Assembly (NCBI RefSeq): GCF_000315625.1
Contig: NW_005434643.1
Coordinates: 212,130-276,129 of the forward strand
Source of the DNA: Guillardia theta CCMP2712
Taxonomy: Eukaryota; Cryptophyceae; Pyrenomonadales; Geminigeraceae
DNA: 64,000 nucleotides
Direction: 5' to 3'
The notes below the pieces were generated by a model that saw only the letters and a list, made by a program, of their open reading frames with translations, did not search any database and was not told the origin of the DNA. How positions within the stretch are numbered: the stretch's first letter is position 1; every line of letters begins with the position of its first letter. Shown piece after piece: positions 1 to 10,512 of this stretch. The translations under genes and the position numbers were made by a program.

Positions 1-113
1 TTCGCTAGGGATGTGCTCATCATGAAAAATATGCTTTTAATAAAGTTTAGAGATACATGTTTAATATAGAAGCAACGCTTTCACGAATGCGAAAAGTTCT
101 ACATCTCCAAAGC

Positions 114-396
114 TTACTCCTGGCGGTAGTCACAGTAGGTGTGGGAGCGGCCACCGTCGCAGTTGTTGACGTAGCCGGTGGGGGGCATGTAGAGCTGTGA
201 AAATGTGAGAAAATTCAAGCGCTTAACGCAGACTTACAGTTCCGTAGAAGTCATGGCCGGAACCCTGTCCGTCGAACTGGCCAGAGCCGAAGTAGATGTA
301 GGAGGTTCCGTTGCCGTTCTCCCAGGACTGGGGCTGGATACCGCTGGAACCAGCGTAGCCGGTGTCGAAGGCAACAGACTCGAGGATGGAGAACAT
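114..396 (-). CDS. small Gly/Tyr-rich protein, unrecognised
   Basis: Two coding exons, 396-238 and 194-114, are joined by a 43-nt GTAAGT..CACAG intron and stay in one frame to a TAA stop, giving 79 residues. The product starts MFSILESVAFDTGYAG and is rich in Gly, Tyr, Ser and Asn, with two Cys near the C-terminus (YVNNCDGG, TYCDY). The start is the ATG directly after a TTTAG acceptor, so the upstream intron would lie in the 5' UTR. A short extra coding exon farther upstream cannot be excluded. A TATAAAAAG box about 300 bp upstream fits this orientation. I do not recognise the family. There is no clear signal peptide or membrane helix in the part seen. Confidence 0.6.
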
Positions 397-696
397 CTAA
401 ACCATTTGTAAGAGCCCATTTTTCAAATCTCCGACGAAGACAACACATATAATCAACATCCATGCACAGAAAATGACTTGAGGCGTGCAGTCACAACAAG
501 AAGTGTGTTTTACAAGCAGTGCAACAGTTTGAGCACGTCACGTTTACCAACACCAGCCTTGTTTCCTAATGAATCAATGAATCGAATCCGAACATAACAC
601 GAAGACAACACCACGTGTATCATATCCACGATATCTCATATCAACTTCTCGCATCTGCGTACCTCGCGGGGATGCCTTTCCAAACTCCCTCTGCCA

Positions 697-705
697 CTTT
701 TTATA
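697..705 (-). promoter_or_regulatory. TATA box for the minus-strand gene at 114-396
   Basis: The minus strand reads GGGGGTATAAAAAGTGG here, a strong TATA-box match. The predicted transcript would start near 670 and contain a 5' UTR intron with a GTAAAC donor near 550 and the TTTAG acceptor at about 397. Confidence 0.5.
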
Positions 706-829
706 CCCCCCTGCTCTATTTCCGGCGCCTCCACCTCACCCCCAGTCAGAGAGTGACGTCGGGCCTCTTCCCTGCACCGGTAGTATCATCGGATTTTAGG
801 ATAACCGTGAGGCTATTGAGGGGTGGGTG

Positions 830-1215
830 GGTAGTCTAATTGAACTCGGAACGGGCTCACGCGCGGGCGGGGGTCCTCAGCCTAGGAGATGGGGGGCATG
901 GCTAGTCGGATGCCTTCGAAGTCCACCACTGACGTGTGACTGCTGGCCCTAGTATACTGACCTCACCTTCCTGACCCGGTGCTCGGACTCGAGGTGTGGG
1001 TGGGGTACGGTACGGTCATTGATCGGATGTTATTTCGGGGGTCCTCCGCCGTCAGGCTCTCCGAACTATTTTGGGACTCAACCCGGTGCCACCCGGCCGG
1101 GACCGCACTACTACTACTCTCTGATTTTTTACTTAACTTTGAGTAAAGACTCTGGCATCGTCGGACTGCCCGGCCTGGGCCGGGGCCCGGGGCAGCGCCT
1201 ATCAGCCGAGTAGTA
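830..1215. other. GC-rich island 1 (noncoding)
   Basis: A GC-rich intergenic block with runs such as CCCGGCCTGGGCCGGGG. It contains ACTTTGAGTAAAG at 1136-1148 behind a T-run, an element also found in islands 2 and 4. No credible coding region is seen. Confidence 0.6.
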
Positions 1216-1250
1216 CTCAGTGGCCTCATCCCCCACGTGCCCTCAAGAAA

Positions 1251-1761
1251 ATGGCTGGGGAAGGAAGCAGCGGGACAGATGGAGGAGCGGGTTCATGGCT
1301 TGTGGAATGGTTGATGAAGCCTGGGAGCAGCATGTCAGCGGGGATGCAGAAAGTTCTCAAGTGAGTGCAAGTGCATTGCATGTGTTTGTACCTCATTGCA
1401 CATCCTTGTTCGCACCTCATACCATCTACCTCTGACTCCCTGAATGTGTTGCAGCAACGTTTTCATCGCTCTCTTTCTCTGTATCATCTTCTTGATGTGG
1501 TTGACAAACTTCGGGAACATCCACACCTACATCTTCTTTCTGCTCGCCCTAGGACTTTTCTTCTCTGTCCGTTTCTTCATCACCGAGTTGACCAAAGCAC
1601 AAGCTGCTGGGCTCATCGATATCAATGCGCCGCATGATCAAGGCAAGAAGAATGATGATGATGATGAACAAGAGCGTGTTAGGATGCAGGAACAGGTTGA
1701 AATGACTCGGAGACTGGAACAAGAGGCAGAAATCCGCAGGAGGCAGAATAAATCAGACTAG
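1251..1761 (+). CDS. PKR1: Pkr1-like V-type ATPase assembly factor
   Basis: Exons 1251-1360 and 1455-1761 are joined by a GTGAGT..TTGCAG intron and give 138 residues. Two adjacent hydrophobic segments (VFIALFLCIIFLMWL and IHTYIFFLLALGLFFSV) with the link TNFGNIH between them match the two-helix core of the fungal Pkr1 family, small ER membrane proteins that help assemble the V0 sector of the vacuolar ATPase. A short soluble N-terminus with a conserved W-hydrophobic-P pattern (WLVEWLMKPG) precedes the helices. The charged C-terminal tail of about 45 residues (DDDDEQERVRMQEQ) is longer than in yeast. ATG 1251 is the first in-frame start. Function is inferred from the family. Confidence 0.75.
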
Positions 1762-2032
1762 AAACTCTGAATGAACTTGTGACACCAGAAGAGAACAAGT
1801 ATGAGGAATATCACAGAGAGAGATTCGAATTGGAGCAGTTGATGAAACCTCGAGTGTCTTTACTAGTAGGCTAGAAACGAGCAACGAACTCTCAGACTGA
1901 AATCAGCTCAGCGCCGCCTGATACTCAACGAGTGACTGAAAGGACAACAGAACAACGACTAACCTGGAGCCTGTGAAGGAGCTCTTTCTTGTCATGCTCT
2001 GATAGCATATCCACCTGTTGCGGCCGATAGCA

Positions 2033-4167
2033 TCAGCATGCGACTGTACTTGTCACGATATCTCCCACCTGGGAGAGGATTCGAGCGACTGAGAGTTGCT
2101 TCGGCGAGTGAATGAACGTCGCTCGGTAAACAGTAACAAACACCGACATGATGATCTGCCCTCACAACATTTAGCGACAATGGACACAGAGATCACTTGA
2201 ACATCCTTCTCTTGCCTACCCTTCCTCCTAATCCCAGCCCTCCTCTCTACTGACTCGTTTCCCATTCTTAAACCAACCTGACAGTCCATTCTATCAGTGA
2301 TGCCACCATGACCGGGAATAAGATCGCCAAAATCTTTGATCCTGAATGCCCTCTTGAATCCTATTTGCTGATTAGAATCAAAATTTCAGGAAGGGGATAC
2401 TGTACCGGATGCAAAGAATCCGCCGAAGGGGGCAATTAATGAAGCGAACATTGCCATGTTGATGGCGTGCCAAACAAACGGCATTATCATCATCGCATTG
2501 CCTATTGCAAGATCGTTACAAGGAGATGATAACTTATAACAAAAAGAAAAAATACCCAATTGATATCTTTCAGGCAAGAATGCAGTTAGGGAACTCAACC
2601 ATGTGGGTCTGTTACAGCCGCACTCAGAAACCTCGAAAGAAACCAAGACAACACCCAGAAAGTCTGCTTACATCTTAACAGGCACTGATGCGATGAATAC
2701 CGGATCATACTTGCAATGCAGGTCAGGAAACGGTTGAACGGTCAGTTCCTCTTGGGAGCAGATCATGTAGTCAAAGGTTGACATGAGCATGCACGCCCTA
2801 ACCAACGTGTCAGCAAATCCTGTAAAATCTGGGAAGGAGGTAAGACCAAAGTGCAAAGATTACTGTTGTTATGAATGCACCTGTACAGAGGATAAGCCAA
2901 ATCAATGCAACATCAAAGATCATACCAATGAAACCCTCCCAGGTCTTCTTGGGTGAAAGTTTAATCAGAGGCGTTTTGCCCCAAAATCGCCCAAACACAT
3001 CTGCAAGAGAGGAAAGGCGTCAGGGTTCTATATTTGTCTGAAACGAGAATATTACATGCATACACGTCATTCCAAATGACGAGGCACACTGGAACGAAGA
3101 ACCAAATCATGCCGTCATACATGTTCTGCAGAACTTGAGCGGTGTTGTGCAAGAGAGTTCCGAAAACCTTGATCATGCATGATGCCGTCGCAACCACCAT
3201 TAGTAACGTAATGTGAGTCCAGCCGAACTTGACACCATTGTTCAGTTTTCCAACATTACGAATAACAATGCAAGCACCTGTGTGAATTGATATTTATATG
3301 TCCCTTTCTCTAGACTGCAGAGTATCCTCAGAGACAATGGAAACAGCCGATCCAGACCTTAAGATGAATGTACAGAATCCAATGCACCATAAAGCAAAGG
3401 ACTTGAAGGCATGATGATCGCTCAACCATCCCACCAGAAACGACAGACGAGTTTCAAGATGCACAACCTATGGCGCATCGAGATATTGTTCATCTCCTGT
3501 ACAGAACATTTTGCATGCATTGAGATCACCCGTATGTGACCTTGGAGAATCCTCCCGTATATAAAGTAGATTGTAACCGCGAAAAAGTACCAATTGAGCG
3601 TTCTGTCAACTTCATGTTTAGCGAAGACGCGCGGATGATTTCGAGTGGCGGAAATGATTACCTGAACCAAGGGATTCGCTTGTCTTTCTCTTTGTTTCTT
3701 TTCAACGCGAGGATCTCCTTGAACATACCAGCTTTGATGCAAATAATGAGAGCCATCACGTAGATCTGGCCGCTGGCTATCACGATCAGGAATCCTGCGC
3801 AGGGGAGGTAGAGAATGTAAGTCAGAAAGCAGCTAGACATCCGCAGAGAATGTCGACAATGATAACCATACCAATGAACATGGCGAAAGTCCATCGTGTC
3901 CGAGTCCAGAACTCCTGTCGCTTTCGGGCTGCGATGACCTCTGGAGACTCTTCTTGTTGTGGGGCCTTGTACGCATTTGGAAACCACTTTGACAAGGCTT
4001 GAAGGTTCTCAAAGTTTGCATGAGGATCTATCTTGGGGGTCTTTGGGCTCAACAAGCCAGCCCCCTTCTCACTCAGATTTGCCTGTCACTTGCGTGAGGC
4101 TATCGCAATCGAGGCAACATAAGGACAATACTTCTGATTTCGATCTTGGCGGATGATCATCTGCCAT
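2033..4167 (-). CDS. CDP-diacylglycerol synthase (phosphatidate cytidylyltransferase)
   Basis: Makes CDP-diacylglycerol from CTP and phosphatidate in ER-type membranes. Fifteen exons are supported: 4167-4132, 4082-3872, 3794-3662, 3602-3541, 3496-3468, 3420-3358, 3277-3168, 3125-3056, 3000-2926, 2880-2847, 2797-2672, 2608-2556, 2501-2406, 2360-2278 and 2155-2033, about 433 aa. Diagnostic motifs are [26 protein letters not shown], the signature [32 protein letters not shown], and [17 protein letters not shown] followed by DCQ. These match eukaryotic CDS enzymes along nearly the whole length, with several membrane helices. Start ATG 4167 gives [12 protein letters not shown]. Two introns (donors near 3468 and 3358) close the frame only if cut one base before the GT, so residues near 150-190 are uncertain. 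The 42-nt intron 3167-3126 has no stop and could be retained. Confidence 0.9.
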
Positions 4168-4174
4168 ATACCCA

Positions 4175-4183
4175 TCAGCGATA

Positions 4184-4215
<32 letters not shown>

Positions 4216-4560
4216 TGATGCTAAGCTCGAGGGCCGTTTCCCTTCCCTTTCCTGTAAGTAAAAACTTCAAGGGCATGCTGGGATATCTCAATCGAAAAAC
4301 AACGTCGCAAGCAGATATTTTCAATCACACACCTTCAATGCTGTCGCCGCAGTTTTGCGCTGCTTCATCTGTTTCAGTGAGCTGGATATATGTCTTTACC
4401 GCATCGCCACTAGACCAGGAAAACCTGGCGGAGCGATCAGATCGTGATATCGTAGTGCTTCATGCGAAGCTACAGCCTTTTTTTTCAAGATCTGAAGCTC
4501 ACTGGGGATCGCTGGAAGTGAGGACAGACTGCAACTACTGGACCACTTTGCTACTTCGAC
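4175..4560 (-). CDS. small protein with RD-repeat tail, unrecognised (5' end uncertain)
   Basis: Three exons splice cleanly on the minus strand: about 4560-4425, 4368-4333 and 4251-4175. The last acceptor is very strong (TTTTTACTTACAG). The joined frame reads ...HEALRYHDLIAPPDEAAQNC... and ends in a run of five Arg-Asp pairs coded by a hexanucleotide repeat, then TGA at 4177-4175. RD and RS tails occur in spliceosomal proteins, but I recognise no domain and the start is not resolved. The stop lies only about 8 bp before the start codon of the CDP-diacylglycerol synthase gene on the same strand, which is unusually tight for separate eukaryotic genes. Confidence 0.4.
4185..4216. repeat. hexanucleotide repeat (CGGTCT)n
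   Basis: About five copies of CGGTCT. Read on the minus strand in the gene model it codes Arg-Asp pairs; on the plus strand it would code Arg-Ser pairs. Confidence 0.9.
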
Positions 4561-4569
4561 ATGTTTGTC

Positions 4570-4889
4570 GCTTGACAATCATCTACCAGCATCATATCGC
4601 TCCACCCCTCGTATCTGATTGCGGCATGAGAACGGCGCTCAAACCAGCATGTCACTACCCCACCCTACCTCCTCCGTATTGCTGCTACCCCTTCAAACCC
4701 TCTACTACCCCTCAGGTCCCTTCGTCCACCCCCTCAGGTCACCGTATCAGCTTGGAGACACAAGGGGTACCTTCCATGACCACCGGCCATCATGGAGTGA
4801 AATGGTGGGGTCGTATCACCTCTCACACAAGTACCCCTTAAATCATTAGTAAAATCACCCCTCCACATCCACCCTGGCACTAGTAATAG
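4570..4889. other. intergenic, pyrimidine-rich, no gene seen
   Basis: Contains clusters of CTACCCC and CACCCC words on the plus strand. An open frame here continues from the hexanucleotide repeat but has no codon structure or homology that I can support. Confidence 0.4.
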
Positions 4890-5420
4890 AACTTCGAGGC
4901 TGCAGTGCGGCGGCCGGGGCCGGCCGCCACCGGTGGCCGGGCCCCCCGTGACGGACGGTGGTCCCGGGCCGTTCCGATCAGTTCCGGCATCGTCATGTAC
5001 CGTAGTACACACTTTTGAGTAAAGGCACGACCCGGGGGGGGGGGGGGGGGGGGCGCGGCCGCCGGCCCCTACGGGTACGGTGCCGCCCGGTTTTTCGCGC
5101 CGTACCCGCCGCCCGGCGCAACAGGCCGGGCTCCGAGGCTCCGGCGGCCGGCCTGGCAGTCACGGGCAGTCACAGTCACCGCCGGCCCGGTCACCGGCCG
5201 CCGGGCCGGGCTGCTCGACTCCCGTCGCCGGGGCCGCTCGGAGCCTCGGTTTCCGGGAGCCCGGCCGCCTGCCCGGCGCGGCGCCGCGCGGCCGCCGCCA
5301 GCCGGCCCAGCCGGCACTGCGGGCTGACTCAGTGAGTCTGTCCGACTCGGAGGCTGAGTCCGCCTCTGCAGTGCCGGGCGCCTTTCTGGGCGCCTTCAGG
5401 GGCGCCTTTCAATCGGTGGA
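4890..5420. other. GC-rich island 2 with a G20 tract
   Basis: Extremely GC-rich intergenic DNA. It holds ACTTTTGAGTAAAG at 5011-5024 and a run of 20 G at 5034-5053. Long open frames here follow from low A/T content and do not resemble proteins. Confidence 0.7.
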
Positions 5421-6236
5421 ATATGAGCGGGGATGAGGGATACGTGAGCAGCAGCGGCGGGAGCGGCTGTATGGGCATGGAGGCAGAGTGAGGAGAAGGG
5501 CATGGCCTGGTGGACACGTTAGCAGAAGCAAAGAAGAGAGGGAGAGGTTGTGTGAACTAAGGAATGGAAAAGAGCGGTCCATCTCAAACATCGTAGCTTC
5601 AGTACTAACAGCCCCTTGAACAGTGAGGCTTATCGCAATGAGCGGTTTAGTGCTCAAGTAGGTGCGAGGTCATCACATCGCGTGAGAGGACGGGAGAAGA
5701 AGCAACCTATACCATATTGATGAAGTTAAAAAGTCAAAGACGAGGGTAGCAAAGGCGTACAAGACTACCTGTATCATCTCCTCGCTTGTGCGCTCTTGAG
5801 TGAGGAACGGATGAATGACGACCGGGACTATGTCGATGATTTGATTTTTGATTGGAGAACGATTCTGTGAAGGCTCTTCATTCTGTGAAATATCACTGTA
5901 GCTGATCCATGAATGTTATTGTGTGGATGCTTATGGTTCAATCTTACTCTAATGATGCAAGTTTGGATGTGAACATAAGTTGTAGTTGTTGTTTCTGAAA
6001 TATGTGGTATCCAGAAATTTGGAGCAGATGTTTCCTGGTTATCACGACTTGAGGCTTGTCTGAAGACGTTGTCTGGAAAGATCAGGTTGTGCAGAAACAG
6101 CTGAGTGTTGAAATCTTTCAATCCCTGCTCTCTGAGGCTCAACGGTTAGCTTAACGGTAAGCTTGTGCCAAGCCGGTTCGATCTTCAAGGCAAGAATTGC
6201 ATCTGAGCTATCATTTCATAAAAGAAACCGAACAGA
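5421..6236. other. intergenic, no confident gene
   Basis: Lies between GC island 2 and the WD40 gene. Short minus-strand frames at 5409-5657 and 5828-6142 show no recognisable domain and no convincing splice pattern. The last 200 bp should contain the WD40 gene promoter, but I see no clear TATA box. Confidence 0.4.
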
Positions 6237-7896
6237 ATGGGTGAGGCGTCGAAAAAGAAGGAGATTTTTACGTATGAAGCTCCATGGGAGATCTACGGAA
6301 TGAGCTGGAGTGTTCGTCCTGATAAGCGATTTAGAATAGCAGTTGGCAGCTTCATCGAAGAATATAGCAACAAAGTTCAGGTGAAGATTATTCGCGCCGT
6401 GAAAGCTTTTCCTCTGATGGTCATTTCATCCAGATTATTCAATTGAACGAGAACAAAGGTCAATTTCAGGAGACGGCAATTTTTGATCATCCATACCCAA
6501 CAACCAAGGTTCTACATGAGAGGATCAAAATGAATGTAATGTTTGTTTAGATCATGTGGATCCCAGACAAAGTTGGAACCCAAAAGGATCTGCTTGCAAC
6601 TACTGGGGATTACCTGAGATTGTAAGGATTGAGGAGGTTCTTGGGCAGGAGATCTGTTGACCTTTTGATAGATGGGAAGTTCAATCCGGCGCGTCTTCTA
6701 GCAATTCTTCTGTGGCCATGAAGAAGCTCCTGAATAATGTAAGAGCGATGACTTCGGATGATGTCAATTGCTTGCCGGAAATTGTCGCCTAATGTCTTGG
6801 CAACTTCCTTCGCTACGTTTGACTGTGGGATGTTGCCAGAATAAGAACAGTGAATTTTGTGCTCCATTGACTTCGTTCGACTGGAACGATACGGATCCGT
6901 CCATCATCGGCACCTCTTCTATCGACACGACATGCACGAGTATGCCGAATTCGCTTGTTTCAAGCATTGGTGTTCACAGCGTGTGTTCAGTTTGGAACAT
7001 CGAGACCGGACAAGCTAAGACACAGTTGATAGGTATCTTCTTCTTCATTGCATAGCGATGATGGATAACGATGACCTCTTGAAAGCTCACGACAAAGAAG
7101 TCTATGACATCGCATTTGCATGCGGCACAGAAGTGTTCGCGTCTGTTGGTGCTGACGGCTCTGTCCGTCTGTTTGATCTCAGGTGTTGGATGTACTAAAT
7201 CTCCTCACTTCGATCTCACGGTGTGGCTTGCAGGAGCTTGGAACACTCTACAATCATTTACGAAAGCTCAACTCCACCAGATGCGCCCCCTCTGCTCCGT
7301 CTGGCTTGGAACAAACAAGTACTTTCATTCTGACTCTACTTCATGGTATTATCTTGACAAATGTCTCAGGATACGAATTATCTTGCCACTTTCATGATGG
7401 ACAATACATCAGTGGTCATTTTGGACATCCGGTCGGCCTAGGTGTGTAGATTCGGTGGTTGTACTGATGTTTTTGCATCAGAGTTCCTTCGCTCCCTGTC
7501 GCGGAGCTCCAAGGACATGAGCAGAGTGTCAACGCTATCGCGTGGGCACCGCATTCCCACTGCCACATCTGCTCGGGTACCTCGTCTGTTCGTCTGAGGG
7601 TGTATTAGTGACTCCAATGTAGCCGGCGATGATGCACATGCCTTGATCTGGGACCTGCAAGCGCTTCCTCGAGCCATTGAAGGTGGCAATAGCCTTGGAC
7701 GCTATCGGCCGTGTGGCTGACATTTCTCACAGATCCTATCCTTGCTTACAAGGCCATGGGTGAGATCAATCAACTTCAGGTCTTGCCGGCTCTTCTCTCC
7801 TTCTCCTTACTGAGCTTGCTGTTGCAGTGGTCTGCCTCTCAGCCGGATTGGGTTGCCATCGGTTTCGGACAACAGATGCAGATCCTCAGAGTCTGA
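6237..7896 (+). CDS. WD40-repeat protein of the WDR68/DCAF7/TTG1 family
   Basis: Thirteen exons (6237-6380, 6434-6508, 6551-6621, 6672-6738, 6840-6939, 6991-7032, 7086-7182, 7234-7318, 7370-7431, 7482-7576, 7623-7682, 7733-7779, 7828-7896) join in frame to 337 aa, close to the family's usual length. Hallmarks are [111 protein letters not shown] and [11 protein letters not shown]. The family forms a seven-bladed propeller that acts as an adaptor, for kinases and CUL4-DDB1 ligases in animals and for MYB/bHLH factors and clock control in plants. The client here is unknown. Introns are 39-109 nt. Confidence 0.93.
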
Positions 7897-8010
7897 CGGA
7901 GAGTCACTGAACTCCTGTGCACATGCTCGGACACCCGGAAAGATGACATAGACATCGAGAGTGAGAGTGTCCAGAACGATGAAGCTAATGCCCTATCTCT
8001 CCGTATTGGT

Positions 8011-8781
8011 TCATGTCTCCCTGGTAGCATGAAGCACTAGGACTCCTCGCCTCTCACCGCAGGTCTTGTCGACTGTGTCCATGGCATTGTAGAGTCTCTT
8101 GATCTCTATCCAGAAAGGATGCGTGAACATCCATACGTCAAGTATGAGCACGCGATCTGTCTCAGGGTCCATCGCTGCTGCAGGGGAGAAGTGACCTCCC
8201 CACCAGTGACCTTGACCCGCCACCGCCATGCTGTAGTTGCAGATGACAGCGCTGGTGGCTGACGCCCTTGGGCATGCCAGGTGTTGGGTGAGTAGAGATC
8301 GGAGAGAATCTTCATCTGTCAAGCGGACGACCTCCGACGCGATGGGTGCGGCCATGGTGCTCTTCTTCACCTCCATGGTCACCTCGGAGAGCTCCGCCAA
8401 CGTCATCCCACGGCTGTGGATCTCACTCACACGAGAGCAAGAGCTCTGGTTGATCACCGCCTCGATGTCGCCTTCAGTGATCGACACCGACTTGTGCCCC
8501 AGCAGGTAGTCGAGCGAGATGCTGAGAGACGCCAGGCCGCAGGTCCTCAAGTGAACTTGCTTCCTGAACAAGGGGAACATTCGAGTAGCTAGTGACATCC
8601 CGCTTGCCGCGGCATGCTCTAGCATGGCGGTGCTCTCCGAAGTATTACCGTGTAAAATCAATTCCTGCTCTGTTTCCGCAAGCATCTTATCCCCCTCTTG
8701 TGCTGAGCATCCTACTTTCTTACAGATCTCCTGCACAACAAGCGATCGCCGCGGGGGCTCCCAAGGATCGCGGGATGGCAT
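8011..8781 (-). CDS. phytochelatin synthase
   Basis: A single open exon from ATG 8781 to TGA 8011, 256 aa. It fits the papain-like phytochelatin synthase catalytic domain, which transfers gamma-Glu-Cys from glutathione to make metal-binding phytochelatins. The triad is visible: Cys81 in RTCGLAS, His197 in WWGGHFSP and Asp215 in RVLILDV. The His-Asp spacing of 18 equals that of plant enzymes. Further family marks are CNYSMAVAGQGHWWGGHFSP and the block FWIEIKRLYNAMDTVD. The protein ends right after the catalytic domain (RRGVLVL), so the Cys-rich C-terminal sensor domain of plant enzymes is absent. In this it resembles short bacterial or half-size forms. The residue following the catalytic Cys region (CGLAS in place of CGPTT-like) is divergent. 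No targeting peptide is evident. Confidence 0.85.
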   Translation of the reverse strand: MPSRDPWEPPRRSLVVQEICKKVGCSAQEGDKMLAETEQELILHGNTSESTAMLEHAAASGMSLATRMFPLFRKQVHLRTCGLASLSISLDYLLGHKSVSITEGDIEAVINQSSCSRVSEIHSRGMTLAELSEVTMEVKKSTMAAPIASEVVRLTDEDSLRSLLTQHLACPRASATSAVICNYSMAVAGQGHWWGGHFSPAAAMDPETDRVLILDVWMFTHPFWIEIKRLYNAMDTVDKTCGERRGVLVLHATRET

Positions 8782-9875
8782 CAAGATCCAGGATCAAACA
8801 GCACAAGGTCTCTGTCCCCTTGTCCCCTTGTCTCTCTGTCTCTCTGGTTCCCTTCCGCCCCTCCCCATCCCTTCCCTCCTTCTCTTCTTCCCTCTCTCCC
8901 TCTGTCCTTGTAAAAGTTTTTCTGCTTGTACCCCCCATAAATGTTGACAAGCCCACCTCAGAGGGTCGAAGCGACAGCAATGCATCAGGCGAAGGGAGGA
9001 TGGAGAGACGAGGGGAGAGAAGAATGAGAGAGACGAGGGGAGGTGGAGAGGAGTAAGACAGCAGGAACGGAACTTGTAGCTGGCAGGGAGTGATTTGAGA
9101 GACGGTTTGGTGAGAAGATATTCATCTGGCACTTGAGAAAACTAGATGAAACCTAGCCGAGAGTATTCGAAGTTTGCCTCTTTGCTGCAACATCGCAGTC
9201 ATGTAAATGATGACCAGTTCGAATCTCCTCAAGGAACATTGTATCAATGCGCTCAACACCGACTCTCCCTCTTCGCTGTGACTCGCTCTGACTCGTTGGA
9301 ACTACTCAGGCAGGATGTTTGGCTCCCTGATGATCACTTGCAACCCTGCTGTCAAGGTTGCTGGGGTTGTCTGCGAGGACAAGACCAAGTTCGATCGCAG
9401 TGACGACAGGACCGGATAGGTTGCCATGTCAGAGGGCGAGCATGGGAGGTAGCAGCAGACATTATACCTGCAGTGAGAGCTGTGTGTACTGATCTGTGTT
9501 GATGTACAAAAGCTGGTTTATACGCCTCCACCTGCTGCATCAGTTCGACTTGTCCGCCATCCTTGCTCTTTCGACTTTCATCTCTCTCACACAAACAACT
9601 TGTACTACCAGCATATGAGGGAGTGAGACGTGAATGGTCGATGCCCAACCCTCGACAAGGATCTCGACACGTTGGGCTAGGATTGGTAGAGTTGAGTGGA
9701 AATGAGACAAGCATTTGAGATTAGTAGGGCCATAAATGGGTGAGAGGAGAAGAGGCGATTCAAGCAGAAGCAAGGAGTGCAGAAGAAGAGAAGAGTGCAG
9801 AGGAGATCGGAAGTGTGATGTGACGTAAAGTGTGATGTGACGTAATGTGATGGGATGTGTGATGTGACGTGACTT
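8782..9875. other. intergenic with pyrimidine-rich tract; no confident gene
   Basis: Holds a C/T-rich tract at 8810-8930 built from CTCTGTCCC-like units. A plus-strand frame of 34 codons starting with ATG at about 9315 (MFGSLMITCNPAVKV) is too short to support alone. Confidence 0.4.
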
Positions 9876-9876
9876 A

Positions 9877-9974
9877 ATGGGATGGGATGGGATGGGATGG
9901 GATGGGATGGGATGGGATGGGATGGGATGGGATGGGATGGGATGGGATGGGATGGGATGGGATGGGATGGGATG
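9877..9974. repeat. pentanucleotide microsatellite (GGGAT)n
   Basis: About 20 perfect copies of GGGAT, flanked upstream by degenerate GTGATGTGACGT units. The open frames across it (HPIPS type) are repeat artefacts. Confidence 0.95.
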
Positions 9975-10261
9975 AAACATGATGTGATCTCATGTGTGTT
10001 GAGGCGACAAGACGACAAGCATCATCTGCTCGACTTCTCTCGCTCACCCAGCAAGGTCAAGACGATAAAGCTGGGGTACATGGAAGGGTGGGGTCTGACC
10101 ATGGGTAGTATTCATGCCTGGGGTTCTATCAGTACCCTACTGAACCTCAAGGAAAATATCCGGTGGTCCGGATGAATGGCCTTTTGCTGTGGGGTGGGTT
10201 CTCCTGAAATGAGAATGGGGTGTTCGGCGGGTGGGGTAGTGTACCATGGGTGGATCTCAGA

Positions 10262-10339
10262 GAGATGGAGAGGAGAGAGAGAGTGAGTGAGAGAGAGAGA
10301 GAGGAGAGCGAGAGAGGAGGGGAGAGAGAGAGAGAGGAG

Positions 10340-10390
<51 letters not shown>

Positions 10391-10512
10391 NNNNNNNNNN
10401 NNNNNNNNNNNNNNNNNNNNNNNNNNNNNNNNNNNNNNNNNNNNNNNNNNNNNNNNNNNNNNNNNNNNNNNNNNNNNNNNNNNNNNNNNNGAGAGAGAGG
10501 AGGGGGAAGAGA
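10262..10512. repeat. (GA)n microsatellite around a 100-N assembly gap
   Basis: Purine dinucleotide repeat on both sides of a run of exactly 100 N at 10391-10490. The round number suggests a gap of unknown true size at a repeat that did not assemble. Confidence 0.95.

Noticed and set aside
4146-4841. 231-codon plus-strand frame with an RS-rich start
   Set aside because: The RS part is the CGGTCT repeat read on the other strand. The rest is pyrimidine-rich spacer, and the minus strand has a better spliced model.
5015-5436. Overlapping long frames in GC island 2 (and likewise in islands 3, 4, 5, 7 and 8)
   Set aside because: High GC removes stop codons in all frames. The products are Arg/Gly/Pro/Ala-rich without domains, on both strands at once.
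6130-6195. tRNA-like stretch with a B-box-like GGTTCGATC and an A-box-like TTAGCTTAACGG
   Set aside because: The arms do not pair: the T-stem would need CCGG opposite TTCA, and no 7-bp acceptor stem is found.
9877-9974. GGGAT repeat as a telomere or interstitial telomeric array
   Set aside because: The unit is not a known telomere repeat and the array is internal, so it is treated as a microsatellite.
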